DNA of 64,000 nucleotides, taken from positions 429,839-493,838 of the forward strand of contig JXTB01000290.1 of NCBI GenBank assembly GCA_002914805.1. Reading direction: 5' to 3'. The notes beneath the pieces are model-generated. The model was not told the DNA's origin, made no database searches, and was given only the letters and a program-made list of their open reading frames with translations. The position numbers were made by a program, and so were the translations under genes. This document shows positions 1-11,309 of the stretch, one piece after another; position 1 is the stretch's first letter; each line of letters starts with the position of its first letter. Origin of the DNA: Parasponia andersonii. Its lineage: Eukaryota; Streptophyta; Magnoliopsida; Rosales; Cannabaceae.

Positions 1-1260
1 GAATTCAGAAGTCAACCGTGAGGAGAAGCTCCCGCCTCATCCGGGTCGCGGATGCAGGGGGCATGGCAAAGCCAGTCAAGACCCTTCCAAACCAGAGGGG
101 CAACGGGCAGAAGACGCCATGGAAGCCCAGGAGGTATGCCCCCCAACTGGAAACAAGAGATGATGGCGGAGTTGGGTAAGAGACTCGGAGCCCATCATAG
201 CCAGACACCCGACGATCTGGCAAAACAAACTGTGCGAGGGATCAACCGGACGGCCTTCGCCGACTGGATCCAGATGGAACCCAGACCGAGGGACTTCACA
301 ACCCCGACCTTCAGGCCGTTCGAGGGGAAAACCAACCCCCTCGACCACATATACCACTTTCAGCAGAAGATGGCCTTGGAAACCAGGGACGAGGCCGTGA
401 CCTGTAAAGTCTTCTCTACGACCCTGGCGGGACCAGCCCTACTATGGTTCAGACAGCTTCCGGAAAAGTCCATAAACTGGTTCGAAGACTTCTGCAAATT
501 TTTCCTAAAGTAGTACGCAGGTGTCTGGAGACAACAAAAAACAATGCCAGACCTAGACCGTTTGGAGCAGGCCGCAGATGAGTCCCCGCGAGAGTACCTC
601 TCGCGTTTCCTCGAGATAATGTCACTGGTCCATAACGCCGACTCGGTCCAAGCCGCAAGCTCATTCATTAGGAGTCTACAGCCAGGATCAATGTTATCGG
701 ACCACCTCCTTTTGAATCTTCCGTACGATATGGTGAACGTCTAGGTGAAGTCGGAAGGGGTATTCAGAGTGCTGGAAAGCCACCAGAAGGCGCCCAAGAC
801 CTCCGCCGCAATAACAACGACACCAGTACAAACTTCGGCCCTGCAAGGGGTGAAGAGGCCCTCACCGGGCCAAGGGCCGGCTCCAAAGCAGGAAGCCCCC
901 ATCCGGGATAGTCAGGAAGGTGGCAAGAGGAGGAAGATGTCCTATGACCTTCTACCGAAATATGAGCTTAACATACCGATTGACGTGATCTACCTCCAAA
1001 ACAAGGACAGGGGTATTTTCAAAGACCCACACAAATCAGGCGTCCCTGAGCATATGAAGAACAGGAACAGGTATTGCCAGTTCTATAAAGACTTCAGGCA
1101 CGACACCATCCACTGCCGCAACCTTTACGCTCAGGTCATGATGGCGATCCACGCCGGCAGGTTGAAACAATACGTGAAAACCGGTGGAACCCAGCCACTG
1201 GAAGACGTCACCAGGCCTGAAAAAGGGAAGCAGACCCAAGCCTCTGGGTCAGGAGAGTAG
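1..1260 (+). pseudogene. gag region of Tat copy 1
   Basis: This part of the fossil element encodes the structural gag protein. Open stretches from 52 to about 1260 align by eye with the gag part of copy 2 (53524-55260 on the other strand): shared words include AHHSQTPDDL, FRPFEGKT, DPHKSG and YCQF. Gag packages the element RNA into a virus-like particle. A retrotransposon-gag core is seen near 290-720. The region is broken and the true start lies to the left of the window. Confidence 0.85.
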
Positions 1261-1272
1261 ACCCTGAGGATA

Positions 1273-1860
1273 GTGCCGACCATCGTGGGTAGGCCAGAGC
1301 CGACCCATGATCAAGAGGAAAAAGAAAGATACCTCAAAAGAGCTGAGGGTAGGGTGAAGTGCTTGAGGGGGATGGGCCATTCCGTCAACCATTTGATGTT
1401 GGGAGAAAGCCGCACCTCTGCCGCCTCCATCGTTTTTACCCAGCAAAATTTAACTACGGTACGTCAGCCTCACGATGACCCCTTAGTGATTAAACTGCAG
1501 ATCGGCTCCGCATTGGTCGGAAGGGTCCTGGTTGATGGTGGAAGCAGCGTTGATATCATATTCCTCAGCACATTCGAGAATATGGGTCTGGATCGAAGCG
1601 CACTCAGACCGACCTGTCAGCCCCTATTCGCTTTCGACAGCACGAAGGTCTGTCCTTTGGGCGTTGTGACCCTGAATGTCTGCGCTGCTGAGAGATGGTT
1701 GGACGTGGATTTCGTCGTCATTGACTGCCAGTCCTCCTTCAACGTCATCATGGGAAGGGGATGGATCCACGCCATGCATGGGGTCACTTCCACCCTCAAT
1801 CAGGTCTTAAGATGTCAATCAAAGGACGGTACCTATACGATTGACATCAAAGGAGACTAG
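1273..1860 (+). pseudogene. aspartic protease region of Tat copy 1
   Basis: The motif LVDGGSSVDI near 1530-1560 is the catalytic Asp-Gly-Gly type seen in plant Gypsy proteases of this lineage. A downstream hydrophobic GRGWIHAM word near 1755-1780 is shared with copy 2 (53182-53220). In an intact relative the protease cuts the gag-pol polyprotein. The element is a broken fossil. Confidence 0.8.
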
Positions 1861-2100
1861 ACCTATGCAAAGAAATGCTTTTCAGCCACCCTGAGGGAAG
1901 CCGACACGAGTGCAAGTGCCACAACTGGGGACAGATAGCAATCAAAGGACCGCCTGCCAGCGTACATGAAGCAAATCAAAGAGGAGTCTGATGGTCCAGA
2001 ATCCACAATCGAGGAGCTGGTAGCGGTCCCTTTGAAAGAGGCAGAACCGACGAAGGTGATTCTAATCGGGGCCTTATTACCGGAGGAGTAAAAGAATGAG

Positions 2101-2850
2101 ATGTTAGGATTCCTGAAGTGGAACGAGGACGTCTTCGCGTGGTCCCACGATGACATGCCTAGGATAGACCCTATACATTCCTGCCACCGGCTGAACATAG
2201 ATCCCCATTTCCCTTCAGTCAGGCAGAAACCCAGAAGGTTCGCACCAGAGAAAAATAGGGTGATCAATAAGGAAATAGAGAAGCTGCTGGAGAACGGTCT
2301 GATCAGGGAATACGTATACCCGCGTTGGGTCTCTAACCCAGTAGTGGTGAAAAAGAAAACTGGTGACGACCGTATTTTCATAGACTTCACCAACTTGAAT
2401 AAGGCCTGCCTAAAGGATAGCTTCCCCCTGCCAAAATCGACCAAATAATAGATGCGACGGCGGGATTCAACAGAATGAGCTTTCTGGATGCCTACTCTGG
2501 ATACAACCAGATCCCTCTGTACGCTGAAGACTAGATCCACACGGCTTTTATCACGGAGCGTGGTCTGTACTACTACAGGCATATGCCATTTGGCCTGAAG
2601 AACGCGGGGGCATCCTACCAAAGGTTCATGAATAAAATATTCGCCAGGCTACTAGGGAAGACTATGGAGGTCTACATCGACGATATGGTCGTGAAGAGCA
2701 GGGAAGATTTAGACTATCTGAGGTACCTAGACGAATGTTTTTCAGATTCTGAGGCAGTATCAGATATATCTGAATCCCAAGAAATGTGCGTTTGGGGTAT
2801 CCTCTGGGCAATTCCTAGGGCATATCATGAGCAGGAGGGGTATTGAGGCA
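2101..2850 (+). pseudogene. reverse transcriptase region of Tat copy 1
   Basis: Words typical of Gypsy RT are visible: VVKKKTGDDR and IDFTNLNKAC (about 2340-2410), MPFGLKNAG (2583-2609) and the YIDDMVVKS catalytic box (2673-2699). In a live relative this domain copies element RNA into DNA. The region upstream (1861-2100) links protease to RT. The region is broken in several places. Confidence 0.88.
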
Positions 2851-2991
2851 AACCCGACCCAGCTGACCTCGATCACGAATGTGCAGAGACCCTCGTCCGT
2901 TCGAGAAGTCCAACGCCTGGCCGGGAAGATAGCCGCTCTCAGCCGATTCATCTCTAAAATGTCCGACCGATGCAAGCCTTTCTTCTAATGC

Positions 2992-3445
2992 TTGAAGAAA
3001 AGCTCTACTGTCATCTGGGGGGGAGGAACAGGACAGGGCACTGACAGATCTCAAGCTGTATCTGAGTCACCCACCTATCCTGGCTTCCCCGGCAGAGGGG
3101 GAGCACCTGTATACCTATTTAGCGGTGTTCGAGATAGCAGTCAGTGCCGCACTATTCATCGAGGAAGACGGCAAACAGAAACCGGTGTTTTATATAAGCT
3201 GCATGTTCCTGGATGCCAAAACCCGATACAGTGTGGTAGAAAAACTGGTCCTCGCTCTGGTCAACGCTAAAAAGAAACTCCGACAGTATTTTAAGGTACA
3301 CTTAGTCACCGTGTATACAGATTTCCCCATCCGTCAAATTTCGGCAAAACCAGACCTGTCGGGACGACTGACCAAATGGGCCATCGAGCTGGGAATATAC
3401 GATATCGAGTATCGGCCTCGAGCGGCGAAGAAAGGATAGGTCATA
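2992..3445 (+). pseudogene. first (retroviral-type) RNase H region of Tat copy 1
   Basis: The stretch around 3125-3439 carries the words KPVFYIS, TRYSVVEKL and LTKWAIELGIYDIEYRPR, typical of the RNase H that directly follows RT in Gypsy elements. It degrades the RNA strand of the RNA/DNA hybrid in live relatives. It is part of a broken fossil. Confidence 0.8.
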
Positions 3446-3457
3446 GCGGATTTTCTG

Positions 3458-4015
3458 GTGGAAATTGAATCCTTCGGTGAGCAACATAGCCCGTGTGAGA
3501 TGTCTCAACTTCGCCCTCCTTCAACCTGGATGCTCTACACGGACAGATACACAAATGCCTTAGGGTCGGGTATCGGGATAGTCTTACAGACCCCAACGGG
3601 TCTCAGAGTTAAGAAAGCATTGAGGCTCAGCTTCCAGGCGACTAACAATGAGGCAGAGTACGAGGCACTGCTGCAAAGCCTTGAGCTGGCACTGCACTTC
3701 GGAGTGGAGGACATCGCCGTGAAGACCGACTCGAAGTTGGTCGCGGGTCAAGTCAGGGGAGACTTCGAAGTAAAAGAACCGAGGATGCACAGATACTTCT
3801 CCAAGGTAATAGGGGCAAAAGCTCGCTTTGGCAATTTCAATATCGAACCGATCCCCAGGGAGATGAACCAGAGGGCCGACGAGCTAGCTAAGAGTGCGTC
3901 AATCGGGGGTACCGTGGGAAGCATAGAAGTTCTCTTAGAAGGTGGGAGCATGGAGGACCCCCCACGGACCCCTGCACACAATGTGTTCGCAACCGGAGCT
4001 GCTGACGAAGGGTAG
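3458..4015 (+). pseudogene. second, archaeal-type RNase H region of Tat copy 1
   Basis: The stretch encodes WMLYTDR, GIGIVLQTPTG, NNEAEYEALL, VKTDSKLVAGQ and RADELAKSA. These are the D-E-D pattern words of the archaeal/plant type RNase H (RVT_3 family). An additional RNase H of this kind between the normal RNase H and integrase is known from the Tat lineage. Copy 2 has the same domain at about 51050-51547 (-). The two-RNase-H layout is the main lineage evidence. Confidence 0.82.
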
Positions 4016-5240
4016 ATGAAACCCATCACACAGTATTTGACGTTGGGGAACCTTCCCGCAGACTCCCGGGAAGCAAGGTCAGTCAGATTGAAGGTTGCCA
4101 GGTACTCGATAGTGGGTGAACAGTTATACAGGAGATCGACAATAGGTCTGATGCTACGCTGCATAGGTCCCGTCGAAGCGCAAAAACTGATGGAGGAAAT
4201 CCACGAGGGAGTATGTGGCAACTACTCCGGCGGACGCAACCTCGCCCACAAGGCTCTAACGGCCAGATACTTTTGGCCATACATGATGGCAGAGGTAGCC
4301 AGATTCGTCAAAAAATGTGATAAATGCCAGAGGTTCGCCCCAATGAAACGTCAGCTCACGGAGATACTTCACTCGAACATAACCCCTTGGCTGTTTGCCA
4401 AATAGGGTCTGGACATCGTCGGATAGCTCCCCAGAAGTCCAGAAGGAAAGAGATACGTCATGCATGCCATAGACTACTTCACCAAATGGGTAGAGGCCAA
4501 AGCCTACACGACTGTTAATAAGGCAGACACGATTAACTTCATTTGGAAGAACATAATATGTCGATTCAGGATCCCGAAAGAGATACATGCCGATCATGGC
4601 ACGCAGTTCTAAAATGCTAAGCTCAAGGAGATGTGCAAGCTGTATGATATAAAGCTCAGTTTCTCTTCTGTGAACTACCCTCAGGGGAACGGCCAAGCAG
4701 AGGCGATGAACAAAGCCATATTCAGCAACATTAAAAAGAACTTGCAGGAGGCTAAAGGCAAGTGGTTAGAAGAACTGTCGGCCATTGTGTGGGCCCATCG
4801 AACCACAGAGCGGAGGTCTACTGGGAGAACGCCATTCACCATGGTCTACGGATCAGAGGCTGTGATCCCGACCCAGGTCGGCCTCCCGTCCCTCCGCTCC
4901 GAAATGGTAAAAGATGCCCCCTTAAACGAATGTCAGTTAAGCTACAACACAGACCTCCTAGAAGAAACGAGAAACATGGCCCTGGTTCACCTGGCTTCAT
5001 ACCACCAACAGGCTAGATCCTACTACGCGAAAAAGTTTAGTGCCTGACGATTTAACGCCGGGGATTGGGTCCTAAAAGCTAGAACAGAGAATTTCTCGAA
5101 ACTGGACTCCAATTGGGTCGGACCCTATGAGGTGATCAAAGTGCTAGACAATGGTGCGTATGTCCTGAAGGAACTCAAGACGGGGAAAAATGTGTCGAAC
5201 ACGTGGAATACTCAGCACTTGAAAAAGTATCATGTGTAAG
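4016..5240 (+). pseudogene. integrase region of Tat copy 1
   Basis: An H-H-C-C zinc-binding word (HKALTARYFWP followed by CDKCQRFAP) lies at about 4240-4345. Then come core words (DYFTKWVEAK near 4470, VNYPQGNGQAEA near 4670, VWAHRTTERRSTGRTPF near 4785) and a C-terminal KLDSNWVGPYEV-like word near 5100. Integrase inserts the DNA copy into the genome. The reading is broken in several places. The frame ends near 5240 and non-coding repeats begin. Confidence 0.87.
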
Positions 5241-5467
5241 GCACTACATATGATATAAGACCATGTGAATGCCTATGTTGTTGAAAAGCCTAAATCTTAA
5301 ACAGGTCAAGTTCTCTTTTTTCCGTATAGATTTATCTTTGGGATTGCTATGGAAAAGAGGTCTGCCCATAGCGGCAGACCCCACACATTATTCACATGTG
5401 AGACCCATGTGAACGTGTATATTATTATAAAACTTAATTCCGAAACAGGTTAGGTCTTCTGCCATAC

Positions 5468-5800
5468 GGAAAAGGGTCTGCCCACAGTGGCAGACCCGAC
5501 GTTTCAGTTGCGCAGGCAAAAGATCACACCAGGCTGCTACGGAAGAGGGTCTGCCCGCAGCGGCAGACCAAATGTTTTGTTTGCACAGGCAAAAGATCAT
5601 ACCAGGTTATCACGAAAAAGGGTCTGCCCACAGTGGCAGACTTGACGTTTCAGTTACGCAGGGAAAAGATCATACCAGGCTACTACGGAAGAGGGTATGC
5701 CCGCAGCGGCAGACCCAATGTTTTGTTTGCACAGGTAAAAGATCATACTAGGTTACCATAGAAAAGGGTCTTCCACAGTTGCGGACCATATGCATTATTC
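5468..5800. repeat. 73-bp tandem repeats alternating between two variants (Tat copy 1)
   Basis: The word GGGTCTGCCC or a close variant recurs at 5474, 5547, 5620, 5693 and 5766, an exact 73-bp step. Units alternate: one type carries GACGTTTCAGTT, the other AATGTTTTGTTT. The real unit is therefore a 146-bp dimer of two related 73-bp halves. It lies just past integrase, in the untranslated part of the element. Confidence 0.85.
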
Positions 5801-6600
5801 GTGCAATCAATGATCGTTCTATGGGATTCACGTCGCTCGTCGACGATCTGAGAAAATGTACGAAGAGGAAACAGCTATGCAACATAAACTTGCCAGTAGA
5901 CCTCAAAAACGTTCGTACTATGGGAGTCACGTCGCTCGTCGACGACCCGAGAAAACGTACGAAGAGGAAATAGCTGTGCAAAAAAAACTTGCCAGCAGAC
6001 CTCAAAAATGCTCGTACTATGGGAGTCACGTCGCTCGTCGACGACCCGAGAAAACGTACGAAGAGGAAATAGCTGCGCAACAAAAACTTGCCATCAGACC
6101 TCAAAAACGCTCATACTATGGGAGTCACGTCACTCTCGACGACCCGAGAAAACATACGAAGAGGAAATAGCNCCAGCAGACCTCAAAAACACTCGTACTA
6201 TGGGAGTCACGTTGCTCGTCGACAACCCGAGAAAACGTACCAAGAGGAAATAGCTGCGCAACAAAAACTTGCCAGCAGACCTCAAAAATGCTCATACTAT
6301 GGGAGTCACATCGCTCGTCGATGCCCCAAGAAAACGTATGAAGAGGAAATAGCTGTGCAACAAACACTTGCCAGCAGACCTCGAAAACGATCGTACTCTA
6401 GGAATTGAATCGTGCAATAAAACACTTGCCAATGACCCGAGAAAACGTACAAAGAGGAAATAGATGCGCAACAAAAACTTGCCAGCAGTCCTCAAAAACG
6501 ATCGTACTCTAGGAGTCGAATCATACAATAAAACACTTGTCGATGACTCGAGAAAACGTATGAGGAAAAAAAGGGTGTGCAACCCAAAAGCTTGCCAGCA
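5800..6600. repeat. 99-bp tandem repeats (Tat copy 1)
   Basis: The word CGTCGCTCGTCGACGA or a variant starts at 5831, 5930, 6029, 6128, 6210 and 6309. The step is exactly 99 bp except across an N at 6172, where it drops to 82. Units end in GAGAAAACGTACGAAGAGGAA-like sequence and become worn toward 6600. Because 99 is divisible by three, long meaningless frames stay open through the array. The matching block in copy 2 has a 100-bp step (48429-49250). Confidence 0.9.
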
Positions 6601-7116
6601 GACCCCCTAAGGAACATTTTTGGCTACATGAAGAGCTAAAGGAAAGCAGGGTCGGGATCTACCCGTTAGAAGTGAACCCTCCCTAAGGAATGTTTTGGCT
6701 CCACGAAGAGCTAAAGGGAAACAGGCTCTACCCAGGGGATGATTTATTTTCGCATGATCAGGATGTGAACGGATTTGGAGTCTATCCGTTGGAAAAAGTC
6801 CAGAACCAAACCAAACGTGAAGACAGAAATTAAGATTAAAACCTGTTTATTATGTCCTAAAAATACAAAGCGCGGGTTAATAGTAGTGTGCACTCATGAA
6901 CCCTACTTACAGGATACAAGTCTAGAATGGACTCTTAAGGAGACATCGGAGTGATAGTGCCCTATTTGTTCCTGGTAAGAGCCAAGCCCAGGCCTTCTCC
7001 TTTGCAACGATGGATCCAAACAATAGTCGACCAATCCCTGGAGCTGGTTCCGAGCACGGTCCCATTTGGGGACAGAAAAGTCCAGCCACACGCGCAGGTC
7101 GAACTCTGCCAAAACA
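6600..7116. other. non-coding spacer of Tat copy 1 between the tandem repeats and the antisense gene
   Basis: This stretch holds two short related segments (CCCTAAGGAACATTTT near 6605 and CCCTAAGGAATGTTTTGG near 6680), then sequence matching copy 2 at about 47950-48350. The short minus-strand frame at 6903-7112 lies in sequence shared by both copies (AEFDLRVWLDFS), but nothing shows that it is a gene. Confidence 0.5.
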
Positions 7117-8214
7117 GGCTGACGTGCTAAAGATGCTTGCCATGGAAAAGGACGGGCCCTCTACATCTGCTTCTGGTGCCATAGAGCTTATCCCCATTTC
7201 TGGTCTGCCAGATCGAACTTCGGAAGTCCCTGACACTTAGCCTAGTCTCGGGGTCTCAACCAGTGAGGGGTCTGGCGCGGTCATTGTATCTAGTCACGAA
7301 TCCGACCCTACCACGCCACCCTTTACCGGGGCTGGTCCAAGCACCGGGATTGGCTGCACTCCCATGGACGGAGGTAACTAGGGTCTCTAACTTTGTACAT
7401 TTGTAAAGCTGACCTTCGTTGTAATCCTTCGAATAAATAATAAGAACCGTGCAATTCTCTTTAGTCTGTTTTCTTTTTCTTTGTTGACCGCGTCCGACCT
7501 TCTATATAAATAATTGTATAGACTCGATTTTGGACTATTAGTGAGTCTTCCTCGGGTCATGAATGCCAAGATTAGTTCCGGAGATAGGGGTGCAAGTTTT
7601 GACTCATCCGGTTTCATGGAGGCATAACTCTTGTTATAACTTGATTTGNAAAGTCCAGCCACACACGCGGGTCGAACTCTGCCAAAACAAGTTATAACAA
7701 GAGTTATACTTCCATGAAACCGGATGAGTCAAAACTTGCACCCCTATCTCCGGAACTAATCTTGGCATTCATGACCCGAGGAAGACTCACTAATAGTCCG
7801 AAATCGAGTCCATACAATTATTTATACAGACGGTCGGACGTGGTCAACAAAGAAAAAGAAAACAGACTAAAGAGAATTGCACGGTTCTTATTATTTATTC
7901 AAAGGATTACAACGAAGGTCAGCTTTACAAATGTACAAAGTTAGAAACCCTAGTTACCTCTGTCCATGGGAGCACGGCCAATCCCGGCACTTTGACAGAC
8001 CCCGGTGGAGGGTGGCGTGGCAGGGTCGGATTCGTCACTAGATACAATGATCGCGCCAGACCCCTCACCGATTGAGACCCCGAGACTAGGCTGAGTGTCA
8101 GGGGCTTCCGAAGTTCAATCTGGCAGACCAGAAACGGGGATAAGCTCTATGGCACCAGAAGCAGATGTAGAGGGCCCGTCCTTTTCCGCGGCAAGCATCT
8201 TCAGCACGTCAGCC
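7117..8214. repeat. large inverted duplication, two 527-bp arms around an N (Tat copy 1)
   Basis: Bases 7117-7643 pair with the reverse complement of 8214-7688 at a constant coordinate sum (15331), with no net indel and an estimated 90-95% identity by eye. The 44-bp centre contains N at 7649 and a 40-bp word (7650-7689) that is a direct repeat of 7076-7115. Copy 2 has only one arm (about 47430-47950), so the right arm, in line with the antisense gene, is the original orientation. Either a real rearrangement or an assembly join explains it. Confidence 0.9.
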
Positions 8215-10969
8215 GGATACGTGATACTGATCTCATCCCCGAGCTGCTACATATAGTGCTTGACGGAGTAGTGGTCCCTCTCGATACCTTTCTGATCGTC
8301 AAATTAGTCTGGCGTCACCACCTCAGCGTGGCCTTCGAACTCTCTATTCTCCCAGCCAGACCTATAACTTTCCGCAGAAAGGACGCCCACCTGCCTCTGG
8401 TACCTCAATTTTAATTTCTCCACGTCCGCCAGCCTATCCTTCAGCGCCACCAACCTGAGCTCCGCTTGCCACTGCGATAAGTCGACCAAAAAAGTGTTAA
8501 TGCCGGCAAGATCCTCGCCGTATGTGCAGGACATCTCCACATGAGCACCCATCAGATTTTTGTGATCCAGAAAGCGATATCGATTTACCTCATTGGACCG
8601 GTTAAGCCTGCGTTGCAGAGAATGGACCTCTAGCATGGCTGTCACCTCGGCTTTTCTCGCTTCCTTGGCATCCTCAACAGCTCTGTTACAAGCGATGAAG
8701 GCCAGCCACATCTCTGCCCCGACGCTCTGCAACTCTTGTTCCTTGACCCTTAGCTCGTCTTGGGCCAGTCTGGCGGCCTCGGAGTGGGCAAGTTTGTCAG
8801 CCTCCGCCTCAGCTAGTCTCGCGGCCAGCTCCTCGCGTCTAGCCCTCTCGACGCTTAGAGCATGAGCCACCGCGCTGCTGACTTTTGCCTCCTTGAGGCT
8901 CCGATATAAGTCAAAATCAGACCTCAATTCGGCGAGGGCGGCCTCGCTGCGCTCGACCAGCGCAGAGCGGGAACTCAGCTCCTCAGTCAAATCCCTGATG
9001 CGAGAGAAGTAGAAAGACTGGATGGCGGCTAGCTACAGGTTAGATAAAAAAAGGGAGGGTCAGCATTTAGCAAGGGTGCCGAAAAATATAGAAGCAACCA
9101 AACGGACCAAACCTGCATGAAGGTACGCTTGGTGACCAGCTTAACATTCTCCAAAGAGAGCACCTCCAGCTCCGGCTCTGTGACTGGACCCTCTCTTTGA
9201 GCGTCGCTCATGCCAAGGGAACACGGCCCAACCCGGCTAGCCATGAGGGTACCTTCTCTGCCCGCCGAGCACGCCTCCGAGGCAATGGCGGCAGGGACGG
9301 AGGGAAGTCCGGCACCATCAAGAGCACCATCGGCCACAGAGGGAGGTGGTGCATCTCCTCTGGGCAGGCCGTTGCGCACTAACCTTTTTCTCCTTAGAAG
9401 GGTCAGTGTCACCCCGTCGTCGTCACTGTCAGACGAGGGGGCAACCATGCCCCTCTTCTCCACCTGGCCCTCTTCTACGTTGGACGAGCCGACCTCGCAT
9501 TGCCGCTTTGTGGGGACCGGAGGAGGGGAGGATAGTCTAGATTTCAATGTCGGAGCCCCCCACTAAGCTCGGCAATCTCTCCACTGAGGCTAACAGTGCT
9601 CGATTTCGAACCGGAGTCAGGGGTAGACGAGATTGCTGCAGCAGAGCCCTCAACCGGACTCGGCATCATCTTTTCCCCATGCACGATCCGTGTGGCAGAA
9701 GGTCCCCCAGATGGAGGTCCGCCTGCGTCGGAGTGGGGGACCACTGGCATTTCACCTCCTGAAAGCACCACGAGGTGTCGGCCAGTGGGTGCCTTGGTGC
9801 GGGCCTTATGTGCCGCAGCTTCCCCCTTGACGGGTGAGGGGTCAGCCGATGGGCCTGTCTCAGAACCTGCGAAGAACAAATAACATGTTTAGCTCATGGC
9901 CACAATCCACCCACAAGGCTCAAGGATGCGAAATGAACTTACCTCTAGCCCTCTTGGGGGCGGCGGTTTCCTCCTTGCAGAGCCTGATGCACTCCTCGGC
10001 CACAAGCCTCACGGCCTCCTCGAGCTCGTGGTTGAATGGCACCACTAGATCGTTGGTGCCAGCCAACTGGCTTGAAGCCACCCACCATGGCGATCCGGTC
10101 ATGTTCATCCCAGCGGAATCGGTTCAGGGCAGAGGCGTCGAGTCGGCTCCGCATTTGTTTTGTGATGACCCAGGTATCCAAAGGGAATGGGAGGTATGAA
10201 ACCATCCTGGGCATCATGTTCATCGTTAGGGGGTTGAGGACGGCCTGGATGTGCCTGCAATCCCAGGAGATCCGAAGATGATGATCCCCTCCAGACCTTT
10301 GAGCCGCCCTGCCGACAAATGCGGCTCAAACCTGTTCTCTTCTGCCGAGGCTGCACAAGAGAAAATAATATGAGCAATAACATAGGGAAAAGGCGCAGAC
10401 CCAAAAATCACGACCTAACACTTACTCTGCAGAAAAGTTGAGGGAACTTGGAAATGCTCTCCATTCACCCAAGGGAAGCACCACGCCCCTCCAACGGCAT
10501 ATAGCTTGGTATGGGAGTCACATTATTTATCTGACCTCGGCAGACCCCAGAAGATATGACGTCCCAGTAGCGGTTGGAGGTTAAAAGTGGGATAGGAACT
10601 CTTCTTGGGGATAAGGGTGAGCTTGTAAGCATAAAAGACCACCTCCAGGTCAATATGCAAATTATAGATTACTGACAAGGCAGAAAGCCCCATCAGAATC
10701 ATGACCCTGTTTGTATTTAATTGCATCGGGTGGATCCCCGTCAAAGAGAAAAATTGGTGGACCAAGGGAGAAAGGGGGAATCGCAACCAGTCCAAATACT
10801 TTCTGCCCAGGATGATGGAACCCTCTGGGGTACAAGGACGAAGATACCAGTCCGCAGGGCCCTCAACCCATTGTAGCGTCACTCCTCCGGAGAGGCAGAG
10901 CGGCCTCCTCAGTGAATCCAGCTCTGAATCCACGACGGGGCGCAATTCTTGGTTTTGACTTGAAGCCAT
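7950..10969 (-). pseudogene. antisense accessory gene region of Tat copy 1 (gypsy-type 'Transposase_28'-like plus coiled coil)
   Basis: Minus-strand blocks run from 10969 down to about 7950. The first block (10523-10969) resembles the plant family annotated as 'putative gypsy type transposon' (Transposase_28), with words such as GRKYLDWLRFPL and FWGLPRSDK. A low-complexity acidic/Ser-rich middle part follows (about 9100-9880). The block at 8304-8990 is rich in Ala, Glu, Arg and Leu with heptad-like spacing, a likely coiled coil. A Ser/Thr-rich tail follows. The same blocks occur in copy 2 on the opposite strand (44682-47690). An antisense gene here is known for Tat elements; its function is not established. 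The blocks are separated by short gaps that look like introns. It is part of a broken fossil. Confidence 0.72.
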
Positions 10970-11309
10970 TGTTCTGAATATGACTGAAAGAGTAAAAGTC
11001 TCTAGAGGGGAAAGAAGCGGAAACCCTAGGATTTTATGAGGTTAGAATGATTGAAGATTTTAGTAAAGTGGCAAATGAACGCAATTGCGGCTTTTATACA
11101 GGGGGAGCCGAAGAGTTTTTCTGGAAAAAGGGAGAATAAGGGAGACCGAACAGTCGAACTTCAAAATTCAAACAGATTTCGTGATATAGGATGGTGTGCC
11201 TCCGCATCGGTAAGGGAGGAACCACGTGCATCCCCCAGATTGGAGGAACGGAGAAATGATTTCCCCACTTGATGGATATGAATCCGTCAAGTAAGGAAAT
11301 GGGGGCAGT
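10970..11309 (+). other. antisense-gene promoter side and polypurine tract of Tat copy 1
   Basis: This holds the likely leader of the antisense gene, then a purine run GGAAATGGGGGCAG ending at 11309, directly before the LTR start TGTGGG. Polypurine tracts prime plus-strand DNA synthesis in this class. Copy 2 has the same structure at 44343-44357 in reverse. Confidence 0.75.

Noticed and set aside
5779-6408. Several long overlapping frames with repeated protein words (ASRPQKRSYYGSHVARR-like)
   Set aside because: They are a by-product of the 99-bp tandem repeat, whose unit is a multiple of three; the same words appear in several frames and no start or domain supports a gene.
9197-10281. Many + strand frames in the antisense gene region of Tat copy 1
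   Set aside because: They mirror the GC-rich minus-strand blocks, which are shared with copy 2; the + frames are not.
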